Shown here: in pieces, positions 44,111 through 55,874 of the stretch | Position numbering within the stretch: the first letter of the stretch is position 1 | How the letters are laid out: each line of letters begins with the position of its first letter | DNA from: Bugulina stolonifera | Lineage: Eukaryota; Bryozoa; Gymnolaemata; Cheilostomatida; Bugulidae | Assembly (NCBI GenBank): GCA_935421135.1 | Contig: OW285189.1 | Coordinates: 21,392,298 to 21,456,297 of the forward strand | Reading direction: 5' to 3' | DNA: 64,000 nucleotides | Position numbers and translations under genes: made by a program | The notes under the pieces: generated by a model | What the model was told of the DNA's origin: nothing | Seen by the model: only the letters and a program-made list of their open reading frames with translations | Database searches by the model: none

Positions 44111-44984
44111 ATTCAAAAGTCAAAAAGATAAACAAAATAAATCTGTAAAATCTGGCCAACTTTTGCATTAAAATGCGTCCCAATTTTTAAATAAATTGGA
44201 ATTTTATATTGCAATAAATTAAAATAGTAATGATCGATGAAATAAAAATGTTAAACATTCATATTCTATATCGTCTATTGTGTCTCTGCATTAAGCAACT
44301 ACATTTTTACGAATTAGCTACAGCCAATCTGTCACACACATGCTATATATATAGAAACACAAACTTGCTATATGGATGACTTGCCTCGGCTTGAATTTCA
44401 GGCCGCTTGGTCCTACCTGATCTGCCATGGAAAAAACACTAATTACCTTGCATATTAGCATTGTTGCATTACTTCGTTCATTCACCATCATGCATTTCTT
44501 GCCACTTTCAATACAAATTTACACTGCTAATGCACCATCATTCCACACCTTGAACCTAATATACAATGTAGGCAAATGCTTGGCACACTTCCCTCTGATG
44601 AGATAGAACACTCATGACCACCATTGGTTTAAGTAGAGTGTATTCTCTGTGTAACAGAATGCATTTAGTTTTTTAGCCAGGGTTTCAGAATTACCGTGAT
44701 TTTGGTTCATTGGCTATCAACTGTGAGACCTCTCATTTCATGTATAGTCTCTGGTAAAAAGCTTTGGTGGTAGGCTAGCATCTAGAGTTTTTAGAAATGA
44801 TGTAGGTTCACCACGGGCTGCTGATCTGGAGGGCATTGACCTACATATCCCTGTCTCTCCCAGGTAAGGAGAAGGTCCAATGCTGAGGTTAAGACCTTGA
44901 TGTGGGAGTCACTAGCTCTCATATCAGTAATTTGAAATACAAGTATAGGCTTCTACATTATATTTTTTCACATATATTACCTAG
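44111..44984 (+). other. Spacer upstream of TSR3, no gene recognised
   Basis: A/T-rich spacer. The stretch 44739-44795 is weakly similar to 11600-11650 (CATGTATAGTCT...AAAGCT...GGTAGGC...AG). The CACATATATTACCTAG before the TSR3 ATG could be a splice acceptor, in which case a 5' UTR exon lies here. Confidence 0.5.
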
Positions 44985-47910
44985 ATGGGAAAGAATAAAA
45001 GTCAAGCTAGAAGAGGAGCAAAGAGTTCTGGCACTAGATTTGTTGCACGGTGAGCATAGCCTAGATGAGAGCATACAGTGTAGTTTTGATATTAGAGTTG
45101 CAATTAATTTTATTAAGGTACTATAAATAACAGTATTTACCATTAGTATGTTCTGCTCCTAATTTTTGGTAGTAATTTAGTACAAAATTTTAAGATGAAT
45201 AAGTTATTGATGATACATTAGTGACAAATGTGTTGGATTCACTTAAAAGTTATGAATTGATATTTCTAGAGAACATCTAGAATGTCGAAGAAAAGAACCT
45301 GGTGACGGTGGTGGTAGGTATACTACCTACAAGTTTATATACACGTTCTTTATTAACTTTTTTTCTGCTCAGGTAATTTAATCTGAGTTTGGTTACACAT
45401 AGTGTGGCCGATCAACATGTTGAGCTTGGTTATCTTGCAGTCAATCATCTCCATGATGGTAAATATCTATGACCATTTTAAAACAAAAGTTGTAGAATGT
45501 ACTGTACGTAGTTGGAAAGTCTACAGAACAGAAACCAAAGATCAAGTTATCATCTGCTGTGTCTGAGGCATACACCCATGGCAATAATGCTGTCTCAGAT
45601 TATGATCTCTGTTGCTAATTCACACTTCTTTTGTACTGCTTGGTTAATTAGCTTCTGGCGATCAAAGTGATGAGGAGCAAGGAGAAAGTCAAACCATTCC
45701 TTTCCCGGTAGCAATGTGGGACTTTCAACACTGCGACCCAAAGAAATGTACAGGCAGGAAGCTTTACAGGCACAATAAAATCAAATTGTTAAGACTGACG
45801 GAGAGATTCAATGGCATTGTTCTCACTCCAGTTGGTTCACAGTGTGTATCACCTGCAGACAAGTTAGTTATATGCTTTCTTATTCCACTCATAATGTGAA
45901 CAATGTACAGTTCCTTTGTTATACACGAATATTATACCATTTTAGATAGTGGGGTTGGACGATTATAGTTAGCAAGTCTCATTATTATTATTAAATGACA
46001 TTCTATCATTTTTGCTGCCTTGTTGGATGCAATTATTTTGTTGAAATGACCTCATTATCAATCAAAATATTCATGTGGAGAGTGCATACAATTCATTATA
46101 ATATTACTAAGTTACACAGGCCTAGGTAGCTATCAGTAAACATGTACCATGTAACTTTTAGAGATATAATTTTGCAACACGGTGTTGCCGTTGTCGACTG
46201 TTCATGGGCAAAACTGGATGAGACGCCATTTTCTAAGATGAAAGTCACGCAACCCCGGTTATTGCCTTATCTTGTCGCTACAAATCCAGTCAACTATGGC
46301 AAACCTTGTAAACTATCCTGTGTAGAAGCCCTGGCAGCCACTCTATCACTATCAGGTACGCTAACCATCTGATTGCGTTAAGTTCACATGTTTGTAATTT
46401 TTTATCAATTTGACTACAAATCACCGGTAAATTTTGAAATGGGTTTTGATTACATGATCATCACTGCATTCTATATTACAATTATTTATATAATTGGGTA
46501 GGTTTGGGTGAATATGGTGAGAGGTTAATGAGCTGCTTCAAGTGGGGTCATGCCTTCTACTCAGTGAATGAGGAGCTGCTGACTAAGTACAGTGCATGCT
46601 CCAACAGTGCTCAAGTTGTCGCCACTCAGAATGAGTACCTTACCAATCTGGATTCCAAGTCCAATGCTGATGACAGAGGTACGTATTCTGCAATCAAAAC
46701 TGCCACTGTTTTGATAGGGTATTGTGCCATTCGAAGTTACTCAATATATTATGTACGTTTGTATGCGATTTCACAGGTACAACCTAAATTGTAATTGATA
46801 ATAAACTACATGTGCAAGTAGAAATTCCGCATTCCAAGGTTCCACCAAAAGCTCTTCCTCATATTATTGCGACTTTCTGTTATCAAATGCTTAGATATGC
46901 ATCTTTGTCAGATCGGTGACTGTAAGGCCAGTTGTTCATCATTGCTCAATTCTCAGCTTCCCTACACAATGTTCATGTTCTCTGCACAATGATCCCCTCC
47001 CCCCCCCCCCATTCTCTGCACAATGATCCCCCCCCCCCATCATTTTGTATGTTCCCAACTTTGTACGCTGTGTAATATAATTATTATACATGATTGTGTG
47101 ATATATTAATATGTTTTGATTTTTCATGATACTCTTACAGATCCATTTGATATACCAGATAGTGATGAATCTGGAGATGAACACGAGCATTATAATCCTA
47201 ACAGGAGGGTTGGCGATCTGCCTTCAAGGTAATTATACCTCCGTATGATGACATAACGGTGTACTTGTGACCATAGCACAAGCATGCTACATGTCATATG
47301 ATGTTATGTTATAATATCATAATACGGCAATGGTTTTAAAATAATATTTTTAATTAGTCGTATACATTTACATGTTGTAGCTCGGTCATAAAGATGGGCT
47401 CAGTGTACAGTTGTACACTGACCTTACTAGTTTGTAGCTGCTGTCAGATTATTCATTCTGAGAGTTTGGAGTTATCGTATCAGAGTTATTTGCTAGAAGA
47501 ATGGACAACTCCAGCAGATATGTATTTGAACCGCTACTTTGTGCATTGCTTGCTCATGTATTTGGTATAGCTGTTTATAACCCAATCAATTTATACAATG
47601 CATATAGTCATATTCAATTCGCATACCATATACATGGTGCTAGTACATCATTGTGTGTATGGTAGTTGTACATGTATATTCGGGTATACTTGTATAGTAA
47701 TCAGTGATGATATGTATAATCAATTTAGAACTTGAACACATTTATTGTATCGTGCTTATAATATGTTGCAGTGATTCGGAGTCTGAATCAGCAGAAGATA
47801 GTGAGACGGAATTATCAGAATCACTGAGCAAATTGAGCACTACTCAATGTTCTCCTAATGATCACGCTGATAATCCTTTAGAATCAGCAGAGGTAAATCG
47901 AGTGACTTGA
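44985..47910 (+). CDS. TSR3: 18S rRNA aminocarboxypropyltransferase TSR3, 7 exons, about 301 aa
   Basis: TSR3 transfers the aminocarboxypropyl group of S-adenosylmethionine to a hypermodified uridine in small-subunit rRNA, a late step of 40S maturation. Exons: 44985-45049, 45270-45317, 45668-45862, 46162-46355, 46502-46678, 47141-47228, 47772-47910. Recognisable segments are [74 protein letters not shown] and FKWGHAF, all in the family order. The acidic Ser-rich tail ([14 protein letters not shown]) is also typical. Human TSR3 is 312 aa. Two boundaries are uncertain. The exon 2/3 join could instead use a donor at 45302 or 45308 with the acceptor before 45650. The last exon has an optional GTAAAT donor after 47893 that would join in frame to an acceptor before about 48214, giving a different tail. 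The [11 protein letters not shown] start is inferred from phase continuity. Confidence 0.9.
46972..47041 (+). repeat. Duplicated TTCTCTGCACAATGATCC unit with poly-C runs in TSR3 intron 5
   Basis: Two copies, each followed by a C tract of about a dozen bases (the first interrupted by a T). The long C runs make assembly errors likely. Confidence 0.85.
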
Positions 47911-48416
47911 TTTAGGACCAACTGCAGTTTACTCGAGGTTCAAGGATGTAATTTAACCTTAGTATGACCTTGAGATTAGTTGTAATTAATCAGGAGTTGT
48001 GCCTCTCTGTGGCATGGTCACAAGAAAATTGTATAAACAGGTACAGGTTATTATTTTCTGAGTATTCTGTTATTATATAATTTAATAATAGTATTTTTTA
48101 TTTTATAATATCAATAATATGTCTATAATAGTATAATAATGGAATTGTTTGTGCTATTATTGTTGTTGAGCACCACACAAATATTAGTACAAGTTAATAT
48201 ACACTCTATTATAGGTCATACTCAAAGAGAAATTAGAGTCACTTTTATCAGCGGCTTTGTTTAGATTCAAATCATTTCAACTTGTTTGAATAAGCATTGG
48301 CTAATGTTTTACTAGGTTGAACTGCATGTAGGAAGTTCAACAATCTTTTCCTTATTGGTGCATAAAATACTGAAGGCTACTGGTGGGTGTTAAGTTCGTC
48401 TGCAACTGAATCTAAC
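47911..48416 (+). other. Spacer between TSR3 and the sushi receptor gene
   Basis: Only about 500 bases separate the TSR3 stop from the receptor start codon. It includes a possible alternative TSR3 last exon beginning near 48214 (ILKEKLESLLSA, in frame with the exon 7 donor). The receptor promoter must lie here or overlap TSR3. Confidence 0.45.
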
Positions 48417-51400
48417 ATGGTAAGTGGTAGTGTAGATAAGATTGCCCTACAACATAACAAAATACAAGTATAATATTATATTGTTACATCTCACATCATC
48501 AATTTGAAGAACTATTACCAATATTCGCTGTTTTCCTTCATAATTTGAACTAAAATGGGGATTTATACCAGTAATATAGTATATTGTAGTTGGAATATCT
48601 CAAAATTCAAACATTAAGCACCTCAAGTTTAATTCTATTATTGTTTATATACAAAATCAATGATTTTGGTACTTCATGTACAAGATAAGTTGTAGCAATG
48701 GGACAATATAACATGATAGCCTAACTGTTAAACTTGTTTGTTATTCTATTTATAGAAACCTCAAATATAACATCAATTTGATAATCTGGTATCATAGGCA
48801 GTTATGTCTCAACAATTGCATTTGACAGCTAGCCAAACACTCCATAGGATTTATATATGTAGCATTATATAATTTGCTGTAGCCAATTAAAATCACTCCA
48901 GTGCTCTTGTCTGTTTATAGCCAAAATTACACTTCAATGGACATGGCCAGAGCTCAACCGCTGGACATGGCTATACATTATGATATACATTTATTACATT
49001 GTATATGATGTATAATATTATATTATTTTATTGGGAAAATGTAAAAATGTGCTAGCTTGCTGGTCAAGTCCAGAGCCATTCAGACATGGAAGTTTAATCT
49101 ATGCTTCAGCTGGCTCTTACAAGAGAACAATAAGTTTGTGGATCATCTTTTATTTAGCAGTTTATATTTTTAAATATCTCTTCTTGCTATTTCTCTGATT
49201 TTACTTAATGGCAGCGCACTTACAAGACTACATGATTTGTACACCCCATACAGTACCACAAAAAGCATGCAACTTGTTTTTGGCATGTTACTGTACTGTA
49301 TAGTGTGTAATTATACCTGTTTTCTTACAGCAGCTGGTTACTCAGAACACCACCTTCTGGTTGTTGGTATCAGCCATAATCTCAATTTCTACCACTGTGG
49401 AAAGTATAGATATATGTCCAGCTGGTGGTTCAACCCAAAACATTACAGGTGGTCGATCTGGCACTTTGGTATATAACTCGACAATCAATACTGTTAACTG
49501 CAAGTTAGTCTTGAGTGGATTTGAACCAAACGCTGCTCTTGGAATACTAAACATCTTACCAGCTCATGGTTCTAGATGTGATGGCTTTGGAACAGTGTCT
49601 ATCAACGGCAAAGATTTCTGTGTTCCAACGAATCTAACCTATCAGAGAGTTGAAACTTTTACGGGGTCATTGTCCTTAGAGATAAGTGAACATAATTCAC
49701 TGGCAAATTTTGAGCTGGAATATTACCAAGGTAGGCATAAATTTCTGCATACTAACCACATGTACTTGTCATAATTCTGTTGACAATAAATAATTGCATC
49801 TACAACTGCAAGTGATGGGTAGTGCTGGTGTATACAGGTTCTGGTATCTTACAACTTGCACGCATATTATATTTATTTAATTGCTGTTATGGTCTTTCAT
49901 GATCCTTCTGGGTAGAGTGGTAGCGCCACCATAACAAGTTGACCTCATAGGGTTAGATGCTCAATTCAAAGTTACTAAATTACTAATGCAAGTACTGTAG
50001 CAATAGGCTGCCTTCTCATCTTGGCCTTACCCGGATAAGAGCAGCTATCTCTGAATCCATGAGAGCAAACAATGGTGTGGCACAAGTCCAATGCTTCTCA
50101 AAACAGGTCTCTATGCAAGCAAAGAAGTGATGGAACTAAAAAAGAATTGCATTACTCCAGCCCTTAGATGGGTTCAAAGTCATAGCCAAAGCCAAGTTTT
50201 TGTATGCAGCTTTGGATGTGTTCAATACTGTACAATGAATGGTACTGCACTTACATGTTTATACTAAGTACACTAACAATATGTTGCTACACAAAAAGTC
50301 AGAGCTGCATAGGTTCCTAATAACTATGATATAATTATGGCTACTTGAATAATCACTGTTACTAATAATATCTACATGTACATGTACATATATGTCACAT
50401 CAGTAAAACAAGGGAAGTGCTAGCGCAGGAGTAATTATATAACAATATAGTAACAAGACTAGATAATAGAGATGGAATGCACAGTATAAAAGTAAATAGA
50501 GTGTATAAGTGTATAGCTGCATATGAGTTATAGACTGTCTTGGCCCATATAATGCTATAATAGCCCTATATCAATATAATAATATCATACCCTCATCCAC
50601 TACAATACATGTGCTGCATGTACATCATTGACTTGGCAATAGACTTATACAAGTATGACAAAACGATTTTTACCTCAATAAAAACAAAGTCAAAGATTCA
50701 AATTTATATTTTATTTCTGTTCTTTTTTAGGAGATGTAATTTGTGGAGAAGACAGATCACATTCCCATTATACAGATATAAGTATCACTGATGATGATAG
50801 CAAGTCAATGGAAAACCTGCTAGTGATTGAACTTTCACATGATTCCTTTTACCGGTGTCGAAGGATAAATATGCGCAACCCACTTGAACTTCTGGTCAAT
50901 ATTGAAATCATTTCCTTAGCTGATACTGCAGACTTATATCCATCCATTCTGAATAGACTTATTCGTCATATACGGTTCTACACACCAGACAATCGGTATA
51001 TACCTTCACCTCGGTGGGATGACACATATATTACAACATCAAGTCGTCTTCTCTTCTACTTTGATCTCTATCCTCACGAAATAGATTTACACCCAGAGAA
51101 AACATTAGGTTTTGCCATCAGGTATAATGGTGAGTAAGCAATGTGTAAAACATAAAACTATATACTCTATATACAGTTATGTGTAGTTTATACAATAATG
51201 TAATTGAAGAAATGGGATCTGCTACCAATTACACTGTATAATTACAGTTGTTACCTGTGATGAAGGATCACTTAAAGTGACAAATGGATACTTTGAACAG
51301 CTGCCCACTCACCCTTGGTATATCAACACTACAATAGGCTACACATGCCGCCCTGGTTATATTGTCAACATGTCCATGTCTCCTTATACTACTTGCTTAC

Positions 51401-52962
51401 TTGTTGGACATCACGGTGCTTGGGAAGATACACAGGGGGGCTGTACTCCTAGAGGTATAATCATCATTATTATTCCTTTTAGTAACAGACAGTTTTTACC
51501 TACATTTAATTTCCACTACAATATATCGGCAATATACACAATAGCCTTCATCTACATGGATTCACACAGTATACTGCTGCTACAAATAAACATAATGTTA
51601 TTGTTAGCACCAACAGTTATTTGAGATTCCCTGCCTGCTATATTATAAATTGAATGTGTTGGTTGCAATTGTAAATTCTGTACCAAAATTGGAAAAACTC
51701 TAAATGTTATAGGCTAAGGATATTTTCCAAGTAAATATGAAATATTGCTGTTTATAATAATATTTATATCAGGTGAGAATAATTTATTGCATCTGGAGTA
51801 ATATGCTCTTACTTTTTCTAGAATGCCCTGGTCTCCCTCCGAACATATCAAATGGATATGCAAGTACAGGAAGGAATCGTACTTATGTATATATGGATAG
51901 AGTAAGATATCACTGTGATGATGGGTATACTCTGTATAGAGATAGTATCACATGTCAGAGTGATGGTACCTGGTCTCCTACTCCTATATGTTTACCAAAA
52001 CGTAAGAATATGAAGATCTCTCCTTTTCCTAAAACCTGAACAGATACTGATATAAACAAGTGCTCTGCCAATGACAGTAAATACCCGAAAAGCAAATACT
52101 GTAGAACATTATTGTAGTTCTAGAGTTTTCCAAGAACCACAATTGTCTGTAGTCTGTGTCTGTTGTCTGCTGTCATGTAGTCTGTGTCTGCTGTCTGTTG
52201 TCTGCTGTCATGTAGTTGTGGTACAAACATGATGAACTGATGGTGTAGTAAGTACAAAACTAATATAAAATAGAACTGCAGAGATTTGATTGTGAAAGCC
52301 ATAATGATTGTATTTTTTGTAGAAGTTTATGGATTGAACAGCCAGATTACTGAAACACAGCCAACTCCAACTACTACCATAATACTGGCAGTAATCTCAG
52401 GTGTTGGGGTTCTTGTTATTATTTGTTTAACTGGTTACATTGTGGTACACAAATCTCGAACTCATGTAAAAGGTGAGTGATTGAGAATTATGTTTACACA
52501 GCTATCTGACATGGATATACAGCTTTGATGGTACATGTAGGAGTATGATGTACATGTATGTATTCAACAGCTAAATGGAATCTACAGCATTTGAATTTCT
52601 CTGGTATTATCACAAACTTCCAAAAAGTTCCAATTAAACTAGGAAATTAAATTAACTAGCAGATAATTTTAATAGTACAATGTAGTTTATTGTACTATGC
52701 ATAATATTGTGCAAAAACCTTGCAGTTGCAGTAGGGTGGTTTACAGATATACTATTTTTATACTCTTTACAGTACCTGTATATTGTGAGCCATACTTGCA
52801 CCTTGAATATAATATCCTTTTTCAGGTAAGACTAATAGTGAATCGACCAATGCAGATCTTAATAACCCAACATACATGAACTTGCAAGCATTAACACCGA
52901 CCAGAGATAAACTACCTGATAATGCTACACACATCTATGAAAACAAGACGTGTCCACAGTAG
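48417..52962 (+). CDS. Single-pass receptor-like protein: signal peptide, CUB-like region, two sushi (CCP) domains, TM, Tyr-motif tail
   Basis: Exons: 48417-48419 (ATG only, followed by GTAAGT), 49331-49730, 50731-51129, 51248-51454, 51822-52001, 52323-52472, 52826-52962; 491 aa, phases consistent. A hydrophobic N-terminus (FWLLVSAIISIS, residues 10-21) is the likely signal peptide. Residues about 30-265 are cysteine-poor and partly CUB-like (TGGRSGTLVYNS, FELEYY). Two sushi domains follow at about 271-334 and 338-393, each with four Cys, the GY-T/I and W motifs (GYTCRPGY; YHCDDGYTLY, GTWSPTPIC). A Thr/Pro stalk leads to one membrane segment (416-438), then a basic stop-transfer HKSR. The cytoplasmic tail has PTYMNL (462-466) and IYENK (483-487); both are Y-x-N, the Grb2 SH2 consensus. 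Sushi proteins act in adhesion, complement control or receptors. No specific orthologue is recognised. The single-codon first exon is inferred from the ideal ATG/donor and phase. Confidence 0.75.
52136..52216 (+). repeat. GTCTGTTGTCTGCTGTCATGTA-type tandem repeat in the receptor intron 5
   Basis: About three imperfect units of a TCTG-rich sequence, including two copies of TGTTGTCTGCTGTCATGTAG. No function is evident. Confidence 0.8.
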
Positions 52963-53332
52963 GTTTTGTACAGTGTGATGTTACCATACATATAAATGTA
53001 TGTAGATGCTTGTATTTTTATCTGGATGAGGTAGTTTTAATTTTCTTAACCCACAGGTTAGTAAGGCTAATAGGTTAGTAAGGCTCATTGGCTGACACCA
53101 GTCACAGTTTGTCTTACCAAACTTGTGGATCTCCTAATGATCAAGGATTGGAAAGAACTACAAACAGTCAGCAAATGGTTTAAATTTTAAAATAATTCCA
53201 CATAAAGTTGAGGCCGCCCTACATACAAGCTTATCAAAATGTATCCATGTACATGTAGATGTATCTCCTCTAAGTTTTATCTATCTGTTGATTAAATACC
53301 TGTATTTTTAATTTCATGTAACATTTATTAAG

Positions 53333-53568
53333 GCCAGATGAATGTAGCTGATAGAAGCAGTCCTATTAATATGCTTATTGCTGATCATAGACATTTGTTT
53401 AAAAAGATGACGGCTAAATTTTCTCCTTTTGTGCTGAAGACAAACAGGTGTCGAAGATGTTATTCCTGTTGTAGGTCCAATGCTATTGGAAAAGTGCCAA
53501 CGTACGAGCAACTGGATCAGAAGAGAGATGAGAACCATGTGTATTGTGATGTAAACCTCCAACAATGA
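53333..53568 (+). CDS. Candidate alternative terminal exon of the sushi receptor (different cytoplasmic tail)
   Basis: A 77-codon open frame starts after a possible acceptor (ATTTATTAAG, ending 53332), ends in TGA at 53566-53568, and is followed within three bases by AATAAA (53572). Its phase fits the donor at 52472 exactly (G|GC), so skipping exon 52826-52962 would give the same ectodomain and membrane segment with a new tail. The tail carries a Cys-rich patch (NRCRRCYSCCRS) and two tyrosine motifs, TYEQL and VYCDV, 9 residues apart, loosely like an ITAM. The acceptor lacks a strong pyrimidine tract. Alternatively the exon could begin at TTGTAG|G (53475) from a donor of another phase. Confidence 0.5.
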
Positions 53569-53571
53569 AGA

Positions 53572-53577
53572 AATAAA
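53572..53577 (+). terminator. Polyadenylation signal (AATAAA) just after the alternative terminal exon
   Basis: It lies three bases after the TGA at 53566-53568 and is followed by a T-rich stretch. It supports the view that a plus-strand transcript ends here. Confidence 0.55.
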
Positions 53578-53599
53578 AGAGTAAATGTTACATGTACTT

Positions 53600-54837
53600 T
53601 TATTGCAACTGCTTCTCCTTTGTACAAGATAACAACAATTAATAGATAATTTAGTTGAAGAATTTGCATAGAGAATTCTTACAAAGGTACAGGAGAAAAT
53701 GTAGCAGTTTTGTTTGTACCAAAGAACTATTGTTACACCTATGTGCTTTAGTTCCATATTTTATGCTGAAAAAGAAATGGGGATTTTTTGTTAGCCATAT
53801 ACTACAAAAAAGTGTAAATATATTAATAAATTGGGTTTACTGATAGAAAAGATGAAGAAGAGGAAGTCTTGTTTTACTTGGATTAACTAAAAAGTCTCAT
53901 ATTTGCACCAGTTGCAGTTGCTATTGGAGAGTGAGTGGTATAAAACAGCTTATGTATTTTTCTAACATAAGTTAAACAACAGCAGCAGAGGCACATGCGG
54001 TGTCTACTCTATGTAGCGAATAGCGATTCTATTTTTGATACAACAAAGACAACTTTTCTCATAGAGTATAATAGCTGTATATACATTGCAATGTATACAT
54101 CGATTCAACTTTTTACAATACAAAGTTGTCTTCTCTCTAGAGGATAACTTCTATCTATCATAGTTCAGCCATGAATCATACCAAATAATTTCTGCACAAT
54201 ATATTAACCTTTCTTCTTGTAAAGCAACCCAATAAAGTTACAGCTACTGGCAAAATTCCTGTCTACACAAAATAATCTTAACACAACATAATACACTAAG
54301 TAAAAAAAATTAAACTATGTGCATGTTATTACTCACTTGGTCACAGTGTACTATTTTTTAGGCGTTATTCACATATGCAAGCAGCAGAAAGAGAAAGCAA
54401 AATACATATTTTACTACATCACATGGCAAAATGATTGCTAGGTAGTATCAAGGAGTAAGATAATATGCAAACAGAAATCTGTAAACAATCTAATAATAGT
54501 CTAAATTTGTTATTTGAACTTCAATTCCAAATTTAGGTTACAGACAGGTGATACAATGTACATACTACATATGCTACAGAATCTAGTTTAGACAACTCAT
54601 TGAGCTATGCAGTTGCCATGGCACATCCTAATACGAGGTTGTCTTATCTGTACTCAGTTTATATACAACTTCCTAAAGTTTAATCATGGTGAACAATTTT
54701 ATTGATATCACATTATCTATAATATGGGAGGCAACACAATCAAGTTACATCATTCTATAACAAGATTTAAACAATACAAAATAACACTAAGTACATGTTA
54801 CATATACACATCAAACCATGTGCGCTGTATTACGTTG
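53600..54837. other. 3' flanks of the sushi receptor (+) and CHTF8 (-), no gene recognised
   Basis: Convergent gene ends. A minus-strand AATAAA (TTTATT, 54698-54703) lies 135 bases after the CHTF8 stop. The open frame on the minus strand at 53314-53757 is antisense to the receptor tail exon and has no recognisable protein. Confidence 0.55.
54698..54703 (-). terminator. Candidate CHTF8 polyadenylation signal
   Basis: AATAAA on the minus strand, 135 bases downstream of the CHTF8 stop codon. Confidence 0.45.
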
Positions 54838-55874
54838 TTACAAAGACTTTGGTACACTAGCTATAATTGGCTTAGGTAGATTACTAAATATAATTTTTCG
54901 CTTAATAATAGTAGTTACATCATAATAGTTCTGTTCCCGATTATTTTTACATGATTCACTGTCTGCTATTGCTTCAGCCGACTTTCTTATTACAGCTAGT
55001 GGTTTCTCCAGGTTGGCCACTTTACCATGTAGAATATGATGTCCAATGATCATAATAGGCTTGTCCTACAGATATAGAAGAACCTTTATACATGTAAGTT
55101 AATTTGTTGAAGGTCATGATCCATATGGATTAACAATTATAGAGTGTTTATACTTTGTAGTATCTGAAAGAAGGTCAGACCTTATACACATTTACAGGCT
55201 GCAACTTCCATGAAAAAGGAATTCCGGAAATACTAGCATATTGCAAATATGAGTCATTACATACATGTACATTTAACTGTAACATTACTAATAAATTCTA
55301 ATATGAAGCATGATCATATCGATTTTAAAAATTCTCACGACATAAACTCAAAGAAATAGCCCTGAATTTAGGAAGATGCTTGGAAGTGATATGTTAGAGA
55401 AGAGTCGATTTATTCTGTTTAACTTACATCATCAGTGAAGACTAGATTACCAATAAACTTTCCATCAAGACTTCCTTCAACCCTTGACTGTAGTTCTCCT
55501 TGCAACTCTATAATGACCGTCTCCTGTTCATCAGTTTCTGGAGTTCTAAATAACATTTGACAAATTAAATTCAAATGCAACAGTGAACAATGCAGAAGTC
55601 ATATAATCAGAGCAGTGAAACGTAATTGTGTCACTACAGCATCTACTGAGAGGTGACAAGGTAAGCAAATGTTCTAAGTATGACAATTCAGTACAGTATC
55701 CACAAAATAATTATCAACCAGCAATTACCACAAGCCGATGATTTACATGGGATAACATAAACCAGTACAGAACAAGGTACATTTCCTTTTAGTTTGTTGC
55801 TGTTAAATCTTAGCAGAGGTCAACAACTAAAATGGCATATGCTACATAGCTTACTTTCCGATTGTTAGTAGCAT
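54838..55874 (-). CDS. CHTF8: Chromosome transmission fidelity factor 8 (CTF8), 3 exons, 121 aa, complete
   Basis: CTF8 joins DCC1 and CTF18 in the alternative clamp loader Ctf18-RFC, which acts in sister-chromatid cohesion and PCNA loading. Minus-strand exons: 55874-55855 (20 bases, MLLTIG), 55545-55428, 55065-54838; 366 bases, phases match. Family landmarks are ELQGELQSR near residue 20, then IIGHHILHGKV, NLEKPLAV, a T-T-I-I-K-x-K-I-I-F segment and the PKPIIASVPK end. Human CHTF8 is also 121 aa and has ELQGE, VGHHILYGK, LEKPFAV and PKPIITSVPK in the same order. The 20-base first coding exon ends in an excellent donor (GTAAGC), and an in-frame TGA lies upstream of its ATG, which supports the start. 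The gene is divergent from UTP4. Confidence 0.93.

Noticed and set aside
49930..50230. GC-richer intronic stretch in the sushi receptor gene, considered as an element or exon
   Set aside because: No frame stays open with a recognisable product and no terminal repeats were found.
53314..53757. 147-codon minus-strand frame
   Set aside because: Antisense to the candidate receptor tail exon. No recognisable motifs, and the plus-strand frame has the better context (phase match, AATAAA).
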